A stretch of 10,061 nucleotides of DNA. Source: Planctomycetota bacterium. Lineage in GTDB: Bacteria; Planctomycetota; SZUA-567; H5-PLA8; CALKMO01. Below the pieces are notes generated by a model. That model did not search any database, was not told where the DNA came from, and worked only from the letters and a program-made list of their open reading frames with translations. The DNA is taken from contig JAOACM010000118.1 in assembly GCA_026417845.1 (NCBI GenBank), positions 1-10,061 on the forward strand, in the 5' to 3' direction. Both the position numbers and the translations under genes were made by a program. Below, piece by piece: positions 1 to 7,212 of the stretch (the stretch's first letter is position 1; each line of letters opens with the position of its first letter).

Positions 1-2
1 CC

Positions 3-920
3 ATGGAGAGGGGCGGCGCGGCCGGGTCGGTAAGGATTCCCAGGCGGAAGATACGGACGATCGAGTACGACATAGCGGCAGCGAGGGCCAGGCTCGCGCC
101 CGAGGACTATCGCGGTCATTTCGAGCTGGGGAGGCACGCGCTGTCGAAGAACCTTTACAAGGAGGCGATAGACCTGTTCGAGTACGCCCTGGCGGCGGTC
201 CGCGAGGGGAAGGCCGAGGGCGAAGGGATAATCCCGGACGTCTACAGACTGCTCGGCCTGGCGTGGGAATTCGCCGGCGATCCGGCGAAGGCGCTGGCGG
301 CCTATGAGGACTACGTCCGCTCCGTGCCGGGCGACGCGACGGTCCGGAAAAAGGTCGAAGAGCTGGCCGCCGTCGTGAGGAAGGAGGATGAAAAAAAGCC
401 GGGGCCGGCCGCGCCGCCGAAGCCGGAGGTACCGGAAGGATACGAGTCTTCGGGCTGGGCCCTTCGTCCGTGGGGCTATCTGGCGACGGTGGTTATCCGG
501 CCGGAGGCCGCCACAGGGAACAAGATACTGACCGTCCAGGGGCGGCCGGCGGACCCCGCGAAACCGGCCGACAAGACCGCCTTCGGCCGCGTCCTCGCCC
601 CGCCGCTGGACCTCACGAAAACCCCGAGACTTACATTCAAGGCCTACAACGGCGATAAGCGGAACCTGCATGTGGCGGCCTTCTTCATAAATTCGGCCGG
701 CGAACAGTACGAATCCAGGCAGATTACGATACGGCCGGGATGGAACGACTACGAGATACGGCTGGACGAAAAGTCGTTCAAGAGCAACAAGAACCAGTGG
801 CAGAATTACGAGCTGGCGTTTGAAGGACGGCAGTCCGTCCGCGAGCTGGTTTTCCTCATTTATCACGGGACGAACCAGCAGCCTCTCCTCTCGCTGGACT
901 CGATATTTTTCCGCCAGTGA
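3..920 (+). CDS. TPR-repeat protein with C-terminal beta-sandwich-like domain, probably 5'-partial
   Basis: I do not recognise a named family. Residues about 35-68 and 78-112 read as two tetratricopeptide-like helix pairs (HFELGRHALSKNLYKEAIDLF, then VYRLLGLAWEFAGDPAKAL), which usually mediate protein-protein contact. A Lys/Pro/Ala-rich linker follows at about 125-147. Residues about 150-305 alternate short hydrophobic strands with Gly/Asn turns and end in LSLDSIFFRQ. This resembles a jelly-roll or galactose-binding-like fold that might bind carbohydrate, but no catalytic residues are visible. The first ATG lies two bases from the window edge, no ribosome binding site can be seen, and the protein lacks a signal peptide and starts mid-domain in character. 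The true start is therefore probably upstream and the N-terminus (perhaps a membrane anchor) is missing. The stop is TGA at 918-920. A 472-base gap separates it from the next gene. Confidence 0.82.
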   Translation: MERGGAAGSVRIPRRKIRTIEYDIAAARARLAPEDYRGHFELGRHALSKNLYKEAIDLFEYALAAVREGKAEGEGIIPDVYRLLGLAWEFAGDPAKALAAYEDYVRSVPGDATVRKKVEELAAVVRKEDEKKPGPAAPPKPEVPEGYESSGWALRPWGYLATVVIRPEAATGNKILTVQGRPADPAKPADKTAFGRVLAPPLDLTKTPRLTFKAYNGDKRNLHVAAFFINSAGEQYESRQITIRPGWNDYEIRLDEKSFKSNKNQWQNYELAFEGRQSVRELVFLIYHGTNQQPLLSLDSIFFRQ

Positions 921-1297
921 GCCTCATGCTTCAGGCGGTCAGCTTCTGCGGAATCGCGCGTATCGGTTGCCGGGCCGGGCCGCTCTCATTGCTGAACGAC
1001 TTTGGCCGCCGTACGAATCCATTCCCCGCGGAGCGCCCGGCTGGTACATCCGAAGTCCGCCTGCAAGAAACCATTCCGAAACCTCGGAGAAAGACCTCGA
1101 TTCCACTCCCGGGTTAGCGGAAGGCGAGAAGACGGGGCGGAGTCCGTCACGCTTCTATATGCCACTCTCCCTAATATTTCGGATATCGCTATAAGCGCCA
1201 TTTGGGAGTTCTAAAACTATTTCTTTTTTTGAACCCCGCCGATCCTCCTTCGTTTGAATCCCCTGGCGTGGACGCGCGAAGGGGGCGTCGCCGGCGA

Positions 1298-1315
1298 CGA
1301 TCCGGAAACGGATCG
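1298..1315 (+). other. Short perfect hairpin with GAAA loop upstream of the VWA gene
   Basis: The bases CGATCCG (1298-1304) and CGGATCG (1309-1315) are perfectly complementary and enclose GAAA, a GNRA-type tetraloop. The hairpin ends 77 bases before the VWA start codon and no T run follows it. It could be a structured part of the mRNA leader, or it could be chance in GC-rich DNA. Confidence 0.35.
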
Positions 1316-1379
1316 CCAGCGCCGCGCGCGTCCGGAGCGGTACGGCGACGGGCGCTGGAGGATTCTGGCGCGCGGCAAG

Positions 1380-1387
1380 AGAGGAGG
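1380..1387 (+). promoter_or_regulatory. Strong ribosome binding site of the VWA gene
   Basis: AGAGGAGG lies five bases before the ATG at 1393. It fixes that start against the nearby out-of-frame ATG at 1388, which overlaps the purine tract and gives no protein. Confidence 0.85.
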
Positions 1388-1392
1388 ATGCC

Positions 1393-3741
1393 ATGAACAT
1401 ATGGGTCCCGGCGCTGGTTTTTTCGGCGGCGCTCGCTTCGGCCGCCGGAACGGGTGCGGCGGAGATGGTCCCGGAACTGAAGGCGGAACGGAGCAAGCTG
1501 CTGGCCGGATCAAAGGTGAAGGTCGGCGCGATCCTGAGGCTGGCGGCGCCGGAAGCCCCTGAAGGCGCCAGAACGGCTTCGGTCTCCATGGTTCTGGTAA
1601 TAGATCGCTCCGGTTCGATGAGTGATGAGGGTAAGATGGAAATGGTCCATATCGCCGGACCGGACCTTGTGGATCGCATGGAATCGTCGGACGGGATAGG
1701 GATAGTGACCTTCGACAGCGTCGTCGAGCGCATCAGGCCGCTGACGGGCGTGACCGACGCCGACGGCATCAAGGCTCTTATTGCCAGACTGTCCCCCCGC
1801 GACTGTACGAACTTAGGCGGCGGTCTGCGCGAGGGTCTGGACATGTTCGAGAAAGAGAAGCGCGACGGCTCCGTGCGGCGCCTCCTCCTGCTCTCGGACG
1901 GACTGGCGAACGTAGGAGAGACGGATGTCAATACGCTTGCCGGGTGGGCCAGGGATGGCTTCCTGAAGGGGACGCGGGTTTCGTGCGTGGGGCTTGGGCG
2001 CGATTACGATGAGAACTATTTGACGAAGATAGCGCACGCCGGCGGCGGCGAATTCTACTATATCTCGAAGAAGGAGCAGTTACCGGAGCTTTTCCGCAAG
2101 GAACTGGCCGAGGGCCGGGCCGTCGTGGTGTCCGACCTGACGGCCGTGGCGCGCGTTTCGGACGGCGTGGAGTTCCTTGAGGCGGCGGGCTATCCGTTCA
2201 CGAGGGGCGACGCGAAGGCGCGGGAGGTCAGGATCGGGGATCTTTTCTCTAAGGAGACGCGCCGGATGTTGCTGCTGTTCCGGATCGAAGCGCCAGGCGA
2301 AGCCGGGATCCGCAGGTTCAGGGCGGCGGATGTCGAGCTGACGTGGAAAGATGCGCTTGGGCTGCCGCGCCGCGCGGTCCTGCCGCTCGACTTCGAGCTG
2401 ACGTTCGTCGAGAGCGAGGCGGCTTCCAGCTTCGATCCGGACGTACGCGCGCGCGTGATCGAGACGGAAAACTACCGGGCCCTCGACAGGGCGATGGACC
2501 ATTTCCGCAAGGACGAGAAGGATAAGGCCGCGGAAGTCCTCAAGGAGGCCGAAGCGGCGGCGTCGAAAGCCGCGGCGGATACGGGAGACGGCAAGCTCCT
2601 GGCGCAGGCTGGCCAGCTCGCACAGGCCCTTCGCGAGGTCGAAGGGATAGTCGATGCCCGCGACGCCCAGATATTCAACTCGGAACAGGGTGCGTTCGGG
2701 CAGAGGCGCGGCAGCGGTCGGATGACGATGCTCCTCCGGGCGGGAGGGACGGAGAAAACGGAGTGTTATGTAGATGTGGCTGGCGACTGGCTGTGCAGGC
2801 GCCGGGAGGAGGCTGGTTCCTGGGACCCGGCAAAGGAGGGCGGGCGCGTGGAGGAACGGCAGGACGCCACGGCGCTGGCGCTCCTGGGATATCTCGGGGC
2901 AGGACATACCGAAAAGGGCGGCAGGCACAGGGAAACCGTACAGCTGGCCGTATTCTGGCTGATGTCCCGACAGGAGGAAGACGGCAGGATAGGGGACGAA
3001 GCGGGCGCGCCGGGGGACGCCCTGGCGAGGTTCCGCGCGCGGTACAGACACGCGATGGCGACGGTAGCGCTGTGCGAGGCGGCCGGTATGGGGCGCGTAC
3101 CCCATACTGTCGAGGCGGCGCAGAAGGCCGTTACCTGGCTGTGCTCCCAGCATCCGCTGAAGGGACTGGAGAAGGACCTCGAGGGCGCGGCGGGGCGGAC
3201 GCCGGAGGACGCCGCCGGCGTGGGCTGGTGCGTCATGGCGATCAAGAGCGCGAAGATTGCGGGGCTGAAGGTACCGGAGGAGGCGTTCATGGAAGCCGGC
3301 GACTTCCTGGAGAGAAGGAAGCTGGCGGTGGCCAGTGGGGCGCCGGCTTTGCGGTTCAATTTCTTCGGCGCGGACAGGACCTCCGCGCCTCTGCTCGACA
3401 CCGCCTGCGGCATCCTGTGCAGGCAATTTCTGGGAACGGGGCGCGAGGAATGCGCGCCGACCATCGAGTGGATGTTGCTGCAGCCCGGTGGAATGCCGGA
3501 ATGGGGCGATTCGTTCGACTGGTATTACACCTACTTCGCAAACCTGGCGTCGTTCAACGTCGGCATGGAAACCTGGCAAAAATGGAACGCGCACCTTAAG
3601 AACATAATGGCGGCGAACCGGTCCGCGGACGGCTCGTGGGATCCGGTCGGCAACATGAAAGGCCGCGGCCGCATATTTTCGACGGCGATGGCCAGGCTTT
3701 ATCTGGAGGTCTACTACCGCTATCTTCCGATCTACAGGTAA
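1393..3741 (+). CDS. Secreted VWA-domain protein with C-terminal prenyltransferase/terpene-cyclase-like repeats
   Basis: The 782-residue protein begins with a Sec signal peptide (hydrophobic core about 5-18, likely cleavage after AGTGAA near residue 23), so it should act outside the cytoplasmic membrane. A von Willebrand A domain spans about 63-240 with a complete metal-ion-dependent adhesion site: D71-x-S73-x-S75, T139 and D169 (SDGLAN). This predicts divalent-metal-dependent protein binding. A beta-rich part (about 245-360) and an Ala/Glu/Lys-rich helical part (about 365-430) follow. From about 487 to 782 there are repeats of the alpha/alpha-toroid type: TALALLGYL at 493-501, FWLMSRQEEDG at 521-531, GWCVMAIKSAKIAG from 611, DWYYTYFANLA from 709, and a QW-like ADGSWDP at 745-751. 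The cyclase DXDD motif is absent, so this region is probably a binding scaffold rather than an enzyme. Partner and role are unknown. It stands alone, with long gaps on both sides. Confidence 0.93.
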   Translation: MNIWVPALVFSAALASAAGTGAAEMVPELKAERSKLLAGSKVKVGAILRLAAPEAPEGARTASVSMVLVIDRSGSMSDEGKMEMVHIAGPDLVDRMESSDGIGIVTFDSVVERIRPLTGVTDADGIKALIARLSPRDCTNLGGGLREGLDMFEKEKRDGSVRRLLLLSDGLANVGETDVNTLAGWARDGFLKGTRVSCVGLGRDYDENYLTKIAHAGGGEFYYISKKEQLPELFRKELAEGRAVVVSDLTAVARVSDGVEFLEAAGYPFTRGDAKAREVRIGDLFSKETRRMLLLFRIEAPGEAGIRRFRAADVELTWKDALGLPRRAVLPLDFELTFVESEAASSFDPDVRARVIETENYRALDRAMDHFRKDEKDKAAEVLKEAEAAASKAAADTGDGKLLAQAGQLAQALREVEGIVDARDAQIFNSEQGAFGQRRGSGRMTMLLRAGGTEKTECYVDVAGDWLCRRREEAGSWDPAKEGGRVEERQDATALALLGYLGAGHTEKGGRHRETVQLAVFWLMSRQEEDGRIGDEAGAPGDALARFRARYRHAMATVALCEAAGMGRVPHTVEAAQKAVTWLCSQHPLKGLEKDLEGAAGRTPEDAAGVGWCVMAIKSAKIAGLKVPEEAFMEAGDFLERRKLAVASGAPALRFNFFGADRTSAPLLDTACGILCRQFLGTGREECAPTIEWMLLQPGGMPEWGDSFDWYYTYFANLASFNVGMETWQKWNAHLKNIMAANRSADGSWDPVGNMKGRGRIFSTAMARLYLEVYYRYLPIYR

Positions 3742-4110
3742 CCGCCGCACCGGCTGTCGCCCAAGCGGACCGTAGAACCGCGATCTGCCCGCGAGGGATG
3801 AAGGCCGGCATGCGGGCCGGATGTAATTGCTGACCGGGTCCAGGCTGGGGCTGTTACCTGTAGTAGTGCGCTCGAGCGGGACGAAAACAGCGCCACCACA
3901 TATGCCCAGCGCCCCCGCGCCCCCCACATATATGGAGCGGGAAACAATTACGGCCGGATGTTGCCGCGTCCGGGCCGCCCGGCGCGACAGAATCCGCGGC
4001 GCTGCCATCCCGCCGATGCCCGACCGCAAGCCGATTTTCCCCCTTCCCCCCTGAAGAGAGCCGTGACAAGGTTCATGTGATATTGGTGCTTGGTGCAGGT
4101 CCGGCCCGTG
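3742..4110. other. Gene-free intergenic stretch between the VWA gene and hflX
   Basis: I see no gene here; ORFs on either strand have Arg/Pro-rich, motif-free translations. Noted sequence elements are a 10-base perfect palindrome CGCTCGAGCG at 3869-3878, a direct repeat GGCCGGATGT at 3815-3824 and 3952-3961, and paired palindromes CATATG (3899-3904) and CATATATG (3927-3934), each inside a CCACATAT copy 28 bases apart. There is also a hairpin CCGGG-CCG-CCCGG at 3970-3982 and a pyrimidine run at about 4034-4051. No stem followed by a T run marks the end of the VWA transcript. Confidence 0.6.
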
Positions 4111-4116
4111 TATAAT
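4090..4116 (+). promoter_or_regulatory. Likely sigma-70-type promoter of hflX
   Basis: A perfect -10 consensus TATAAT lies at 4111-4116. Upstream, TTGGTG at 4090-4095 is a poor -35 (three of six matches) with a 15-base spacer; CTTGGT at 4089-4094 would give 16. The expected transcription start, about 4123, leaves a leader of roughly 64 bases before the GTG at 4187. The -10 box is clear and the -35 is weak. Confidence 0.55.
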
Positions 4117-4173
4117 GGCCAGGGCGTCGCCGCACGCGCTTTTCGGTCTGGCGGCTGGAGGACGTGGGATCGC

Positions 4174-4182
4174 AAGGGGAGG
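4174..4182 (+). promoter_or_regulatory. Ribosome binding site that sets the hflX start at GTG 4187
   Basis: AAGGGGAGG ends four bases before GTG 4187. The in-frame ATG at 4115 has no purine tract before it and lies inside the TATAAT box, so it cannot be on a transcript made from that promoter. This favours the GTG start. Confidence 0.75.
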
Positions 4183-4186
4183 CTGC

Positions 4187-5557
4187 GTGGCACAAGGAGC
4201 TCGCGAACCGAAGTTGACCGTCCGGAAGGACCGGGCGCTGCTGGTCGCCGGCGTGCTCGACGGGATGTACGAGAAGGGAGAGGAGCCGCTGGAAGAGCTG
4301 GGGCGATTGGTCGTGGCGGCCGGGGCGGAGGTCGTCGGGGGCGTCGTTCAGCGCATAAGGGAGATAAACCCGAAATACCTGATCGGCGCCGGGAAGATAG
4401 AGGAGGCCGGAGAGCAGGCCCGCAGACTGGGCGCTTCCGTCATCATATTCGACAACGACCTGACTCCGGCGCAGGGCCGGAACATAGAGCGCGCAACGGG
4501 GGTAAGGGTCATAGACCGCTCCGAGGTGATCCTCGACATATTCGCCTCGCGCGCCAGGACCCGCCTGTCGAAGAATGAGGTGGCGCTGGCGATGCTGGAA
4601 TACCGCCTGCCGCGGCTGCGGCGGATGTGGACGCACCTCGAGCGGCAGGAGGGCGGCATCGGGATGCGCGCCGGGCCCGGCGAACGGCAGATCGAGACGG
4701 ACCGGCGCGCCATCGAGAAGCGGATATGGGACCTTAAGCGCGAGATAGCGGAGATGCACGCGCGGAAGGAGCGCGCCGCGCGGCGCCGTACCGAGGAATT
4801 CTTCCTGGCGTGCCTCGTCGGCTATACGAACGCGGGAAAGTCCACGCTGCTCAATGCCCTGACTGGCGCCGGAGTGGTGGCCGATGATCGCCTCTTCTCG
4901 ACGCTGGATACCAAGAGCGCCGCCGTCAGGCTGAAGGGAGGCCGCAGGATAATACTTTCCGACACGGTCGGATTCGTCAGGCGGCTGCCGCACAGGCTGG
5001 TGGCCAGCTTCTATGCGACGCTGGATGAGGCGCGATCGGCGGACCTTCTGATCCATGTTGCTGACGCTTCTTCGCCGATAGTGCGCGGCCAGATAGCTGC
5101 CGTCAACGGGACGCTGAAGGAGATAGGGTGCGGGGAGACGGAGAGGATGCTGGTATTCAACAAGTGCGACGTTCCTGCGGCCGATCCGGTGGAGCGGCGT
5201 GCGCTGAAGCACGATTTCCCCGACGCCATATGGATATCTGCGCTCCGCGGCGACGGGCTGAACGCTTTGCGCGCAGAGATCGTCCGCCGTTCCGAGGCCG
5301 GCTGCCGCCCGATGACGATATCGGTGCCCGTAACCGACGGCAGGCTGATGTCATGGATCGCGACTCACCTTGCGGTGGACGGCAGCGGTATCGACGGCGA
5401 CAGGATGCTCTACAGGGTCAGGGTTCCTCCCCGAGCCCTGGAAGGACTGCGGAAGCGCTGGGGCGACGGGCTGCGGATACTGGAGGGGTGGAGCGCTTCC
5501 GAGGACGGGGAAAGGTGGAGGTCGGGCGGGGAGACGGGACCGGCTTCCGAGTGGTGA
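4187..5557 (+). CDS. hflX: GTPase HflX (ribosome-associated, ribosome-splitting GTPase)
   Basis: HflX is a GTPase that binds the 50S subunit and splits stalled or hibernating ribosomes under stress such as heat. This 456-residue protein has the full family architecture. The N-terminal HflX domain shows ALLVAGVLDG, YLIGAGKIEE, IIFDNDLTPAQGRNIE and VIDRSEVILDIFASRA. A helical linker with GGIGMRAGPGERQIETDRR leads to the G domain: G1 GYTNAGKST at 212-220, G3 DTVGF from 259, G4 NKCD at 325-328 and G5 SALRGDG from 351. The switch-I region reads FSTLDTKSAAVRL where the family usually has a TLDxTxR-type sequence, so a Thr is replaced by Ser. The length is normal. I use GTG because the purine tract fits it and an ATG start at 4115 would add 24 residues unlike the family. 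The protein is cytoplasmic. It carries many AUA codons (18 of 28 Ile). Confidence 0.96.
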   Translation: MAQGAREPKLTVRKDRALLVAGVLDGMYEKGEEPLEELGRLVVAAGAEVVGGVVQRIREINPKYLIGAGKIEEAGEQARRLGASVIIFDNDLTPAQGRNIERATGVRVIDRSEVILDIFASRARTRLSKNEVALAMLEYRLPRLRRMWTHLERQEGGIGMRAGPGERQIETDRRAIEKRIWDLKREIAEMHARKERAARRRTEEFFLACLVGYTNAGKSTLLNALTGAGVVADDRLFSTLDTKSAAVRLKGGRRIILSDTVGFVRRLPHRLVASFYATLDEARSADLLIHVADASSPIVRGQIAAVNGTLKEIGCGETERMLVFNKCDVPAADPVERRALKHDFPDAIWISALRGDGLNALRAEIVRRSEAGCRPMTISVPVTDGRLMSWIATHLAVDGSGIDGDRMLYRVRVPPRALEGLRKRWGDGLRILEGWSASEDGERWRSGGETGPASEW

Positions 5558-5651
5558 ATGTTCCCGGTCCGCCAGCGGCGGCGCTTCCCGCAGGCGTGCA
5601 GGGCGATATCCACCTGCCGTGCGCGGGCCATTCCCCCTCGCGCCCGGCCCT

Positions 5652-5669
5652 GGCCCTGCCGCCAGGGTC
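5652..5669 (+). other. Hairpin in the hflX-MFS gap
   Basis: GGCCCTG (5652-5658) pairs with CAGGGTC (5663-5669), seven pairs including one G-U, around a CCGC loop. No T run follows, so it is not a classic terminator. The 144-base gap 5558-5701 is open in the transporter frame, but its translation is rich in Arg, Cys and Pro and does not resemble an MFS N-terminus, so I treat the gap as untranslated. Confidence 0.35.
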
Positions 5670-5701
5670 CACATGGATGTATTCCGGAGATAAGACGCGA
5701 C

Positions 5702-7204
5702 GTGCCGTTGAGCCTTTTCCGCCATATTCCGCTCTCCGCGCGGCCGACTTACCGCCTGCACCTGCGGACCGCCCTGTGGTGGGGCGTGCAGATGGCCGTC
5801 ATAGAACAGGCATCCTACATCGCGCTGACGGAGTACGAGTGCAGCCGGTACGAGGTCGGTCTGATGGCCGCTGGCGCCGGGATCGGGATGATCCTGAGCT
5901 GGTTCGAGGGGCGGAGGGTGGTCGGCCGGAGCAAGGCGATGTTCGCCTTCTGGCCGAGAGTAATCTGCGGAGCCGTGCTGATCCTCTCGGGGACGTTCGG
6001 CGGCAGGTTGTGCATTGTGGGCGGGGTGGTTCTTGCGCGGATAGCCAACTTCCTCGCGTCGCCGGCCATAGCGGCGATATGGAGAGCCAACTATCCGCCG
6101 ACTCACAGGGGAACGATACTCGGGTTCGTCGCGGCCCGGCAGGCGCTCGTGACGGCGGCGGCCGCGTTCCTGTTCAGCATGATCCTGGAGCGGATGACCG
6201 GCACGCCGGCGCACCGGATACTGTTCGCCGGGGCCGGGATCGCGGCGATAGTATCGGGCCTGTATTTCCTGCCGATGCGGGTGAAAGGGGATCGCGACGA
6301 GATCGCGGCGCGGGAAGCGGAGGAGAAGAGGGCCGCGGGGGGCGGCGAGCCGGAGCATCCGCCCGTCCACTGGCCGCCATGGCCGCACGAGGATTCCGGG
6401 GGATTTCACGGCGATGCCTGCGAAGGTCGGGCGGCCGGTGCGCCGGGGCCTTTGGACGTCATAAGGCGGAACTGGGCATTCCGCAGATTCCTGCTTGCGT
6501 ACTTCCTGATGGGTTTCGGCAATCACATGGCGACCCCCGTGCTGGCGGTTTTCCTCAAGGAGTATCTCCGCTGCGGGTACATGGAGGCAGTGATGTTGAC
6601 GACGGTGGCCCTCTGGGGCACGCACGTCCTGACCGTCGGCGGGTGGGGCCGTTACCTCGACCGCGCCAATCCGCTCCTCGTCCGCTCCTGGGCGACAGTC
6701 CTCACCTCCGTGGACGTATGGATGCTGTTCGCCGTGTCGCTTTTCGTGCCTGGCGCCGGCGGGGGGATGCCGGACGCAGCCTTCCGCGTCACGCCGCTGA
6801 TGTTCGGTTGCGTCCTGCTGGGGCGTCTGATGCGCGGGGCGGTCGAGGGGGCCGCCAGCCTGCTCTACTCGCTCGGCGTCATGTATTTCGCGCCGAGGCG
6901 CGAGGTTCCCGTATATTACTCGGCGCACATGACCCTAACCGGCATCCGGGCCATCGTCGGGCCTATGGTCGGCGTGGCGCTGATGGGCATTCCGGGTTTC
7001 GGGGCGAGGGGCGTTTTCCTGTCGGCGGGGATACTCGGCGCCGTCGCGGCGTGGCTGTTCCACGATCTCGGCAGGCGCTACAGACCGCCCGGGTCGAACG
7101 GCAGCTTCGCCGACATGGAAACCGTGCTGGACGGCCCTGACCCCGCACGGGCGGCAGGAGAGACGGCTGCCGAGGAGCACGGAAGGCATCCGGAGCACGA
7201 CTGA
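5702..7204 (+). CDS. Major facilitator superfamily (MFS) transporter, 12 membrane helices
   Basis: This is an integral inner-membrane carrier with six hydrophobic segments (within about residues 23-205), a charged cytoplasmic loop (about 206-275), and six more (about 280-470), the MFS 6+6 layout. Recognisable pieces are PPTHRGTILGFVAARQA after helix 4, like the conserved RG loop of the family, and GGWGRYLDRANP after helix 8. No family signature tells the substrate. The central loop holds a His/Trp/Pro-rich patch (H219, H223, H229, H236). GTG 5702 is my preferred start: SLFRHIPLSARPTYRLHLR then leads directly into helix 1, giving 500 residues. Its GGAG is 12 bases away, which is rather far. 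The alternative ATG at 5558, directly after the hflX stop, adds 48 unlikely residues; the ATG at 5792 would cut helix 1. The stop is TGA 7202-7204. Confidence 0.88.
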   Translation: MPLSLFRHIPLSARPTYRLHLRTALWWGVQMAVIEQASYIALTEYECSRYEVGLMAAGAGIGMILSWFEGRRVVGRSKAMFAFWPRVICGAVLILSGTFGGRLCIVGGVVLARIANFLASPAIAAIWRANYPPTHRGTILGFVAARQALVTAAAAFLFSMILERMTGTPAHRILFAGAGIAAIVSGLYFLPMRVKGDRDEIAAREAEEKRAAGGGEPEHPPVHWPPWPHEDSGGFHGDACEGRAAGAPGPLDVIRRNWAFRRFLLAYFLMGFGNHMATPVLAVFLKEYLRCGYMEAVMLTTVALWGTHVLTVGGWGRYLDRANPLLVRSWATVLTSVDVWMLFAVSLFVPGAGGGMPDAAFRVTPLMFGCVLLGRLMRGAVEGAASLLYSLGVMYFAPRREVPVYYSAHMTLTGIRAIVGPMVGVALMGIPGFGARGVFLSAGILGAVAAWLFHDLGRRYRPPGSNGSFADMETVLDGPDPARAAGETAAEEHGRHPEHD

Positions 7205-7212
7205 CGGCGTTT

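Larger units (their letters stand above)
921..1392. other. Gene-free intergenic stretch with an AT-rich island
   Basis: No reading frame here looks like a protein on either strand; short ORFs are rich in Arg, Pro and Ser and have no recognisable motifs. The stretch 1150-1230 is clearly more AT-rich than the rest and ends in seven T residues at 1224-1230, so it is the likeliest place for the promoter of the downstream VWA gene. I cannot pair a convincing -35 with a -10: TATAAG at 1190-1195 has no -35 at proper spacing. No strong stem precedes the T run, so I do not call a terminator. Confidence 0.6.

Noticed and set aside
1201..1230. Terminator at the T run 1224-1230
   Set aside because: Only a four-pair stem (AGTT/AACT) precedes the Ts; it is too weak to call.
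1254..1562. 102-residue + strand frame before and into the VWA gene
   Set aside because: No ribosome binding site and no family resemblance, and it overlaps the VWA signal peptide region out of frame.
2851..3741. Squalene-hopene cyclase or prenyltransferase enzyme activity for the VWA protein's C-terminus
   Set aside because: The repeats resemble the fold, but the DXDD catalytic motif is missing and the protein carries a signal peptide with a VWA domain, so I call a scaffold, not an enzyme.
2080..4029. 649-residue open frame on the minus strand
   Set aside because: It lies antisense to the VWA gene, is rich in Arg, Pro and His, and has no motif. Long antisense frames are expected in GC-rich coding DNA.
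4115..4186. ATG 4115 as the start of hflX
   Set aside because: No purine tract precedes it, it lies inside the TATAAT box, and the added residues do not resemble HflX N-termini.
4073..5212. 379-residue open frame on the minus strand
   Set aside because: It is antisense to hflX, whose motifs are certain, and its translation has no recognisable domain.
5558..5701. ATG 5558 as the start of the MFS transporter
   Set aside because: The extra 48 residues are Arg/Cys/Pro-rich and no ribosome binding site precedes the ATG. GTG 5702 gives a normal N-terminus before helix 1.
5351..6928. 525-residue minus-strand frame
   Set aside because: It is antisense to the transporter, with Arg/Pro/His-rich shadow composition.
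5128..7140. 670-residue + strand frame overlapping hflX and the MFS gene
   Set aside because: It is extremely rich in Arg, Gly and Asp and contradicts two clear proteins in other frames.
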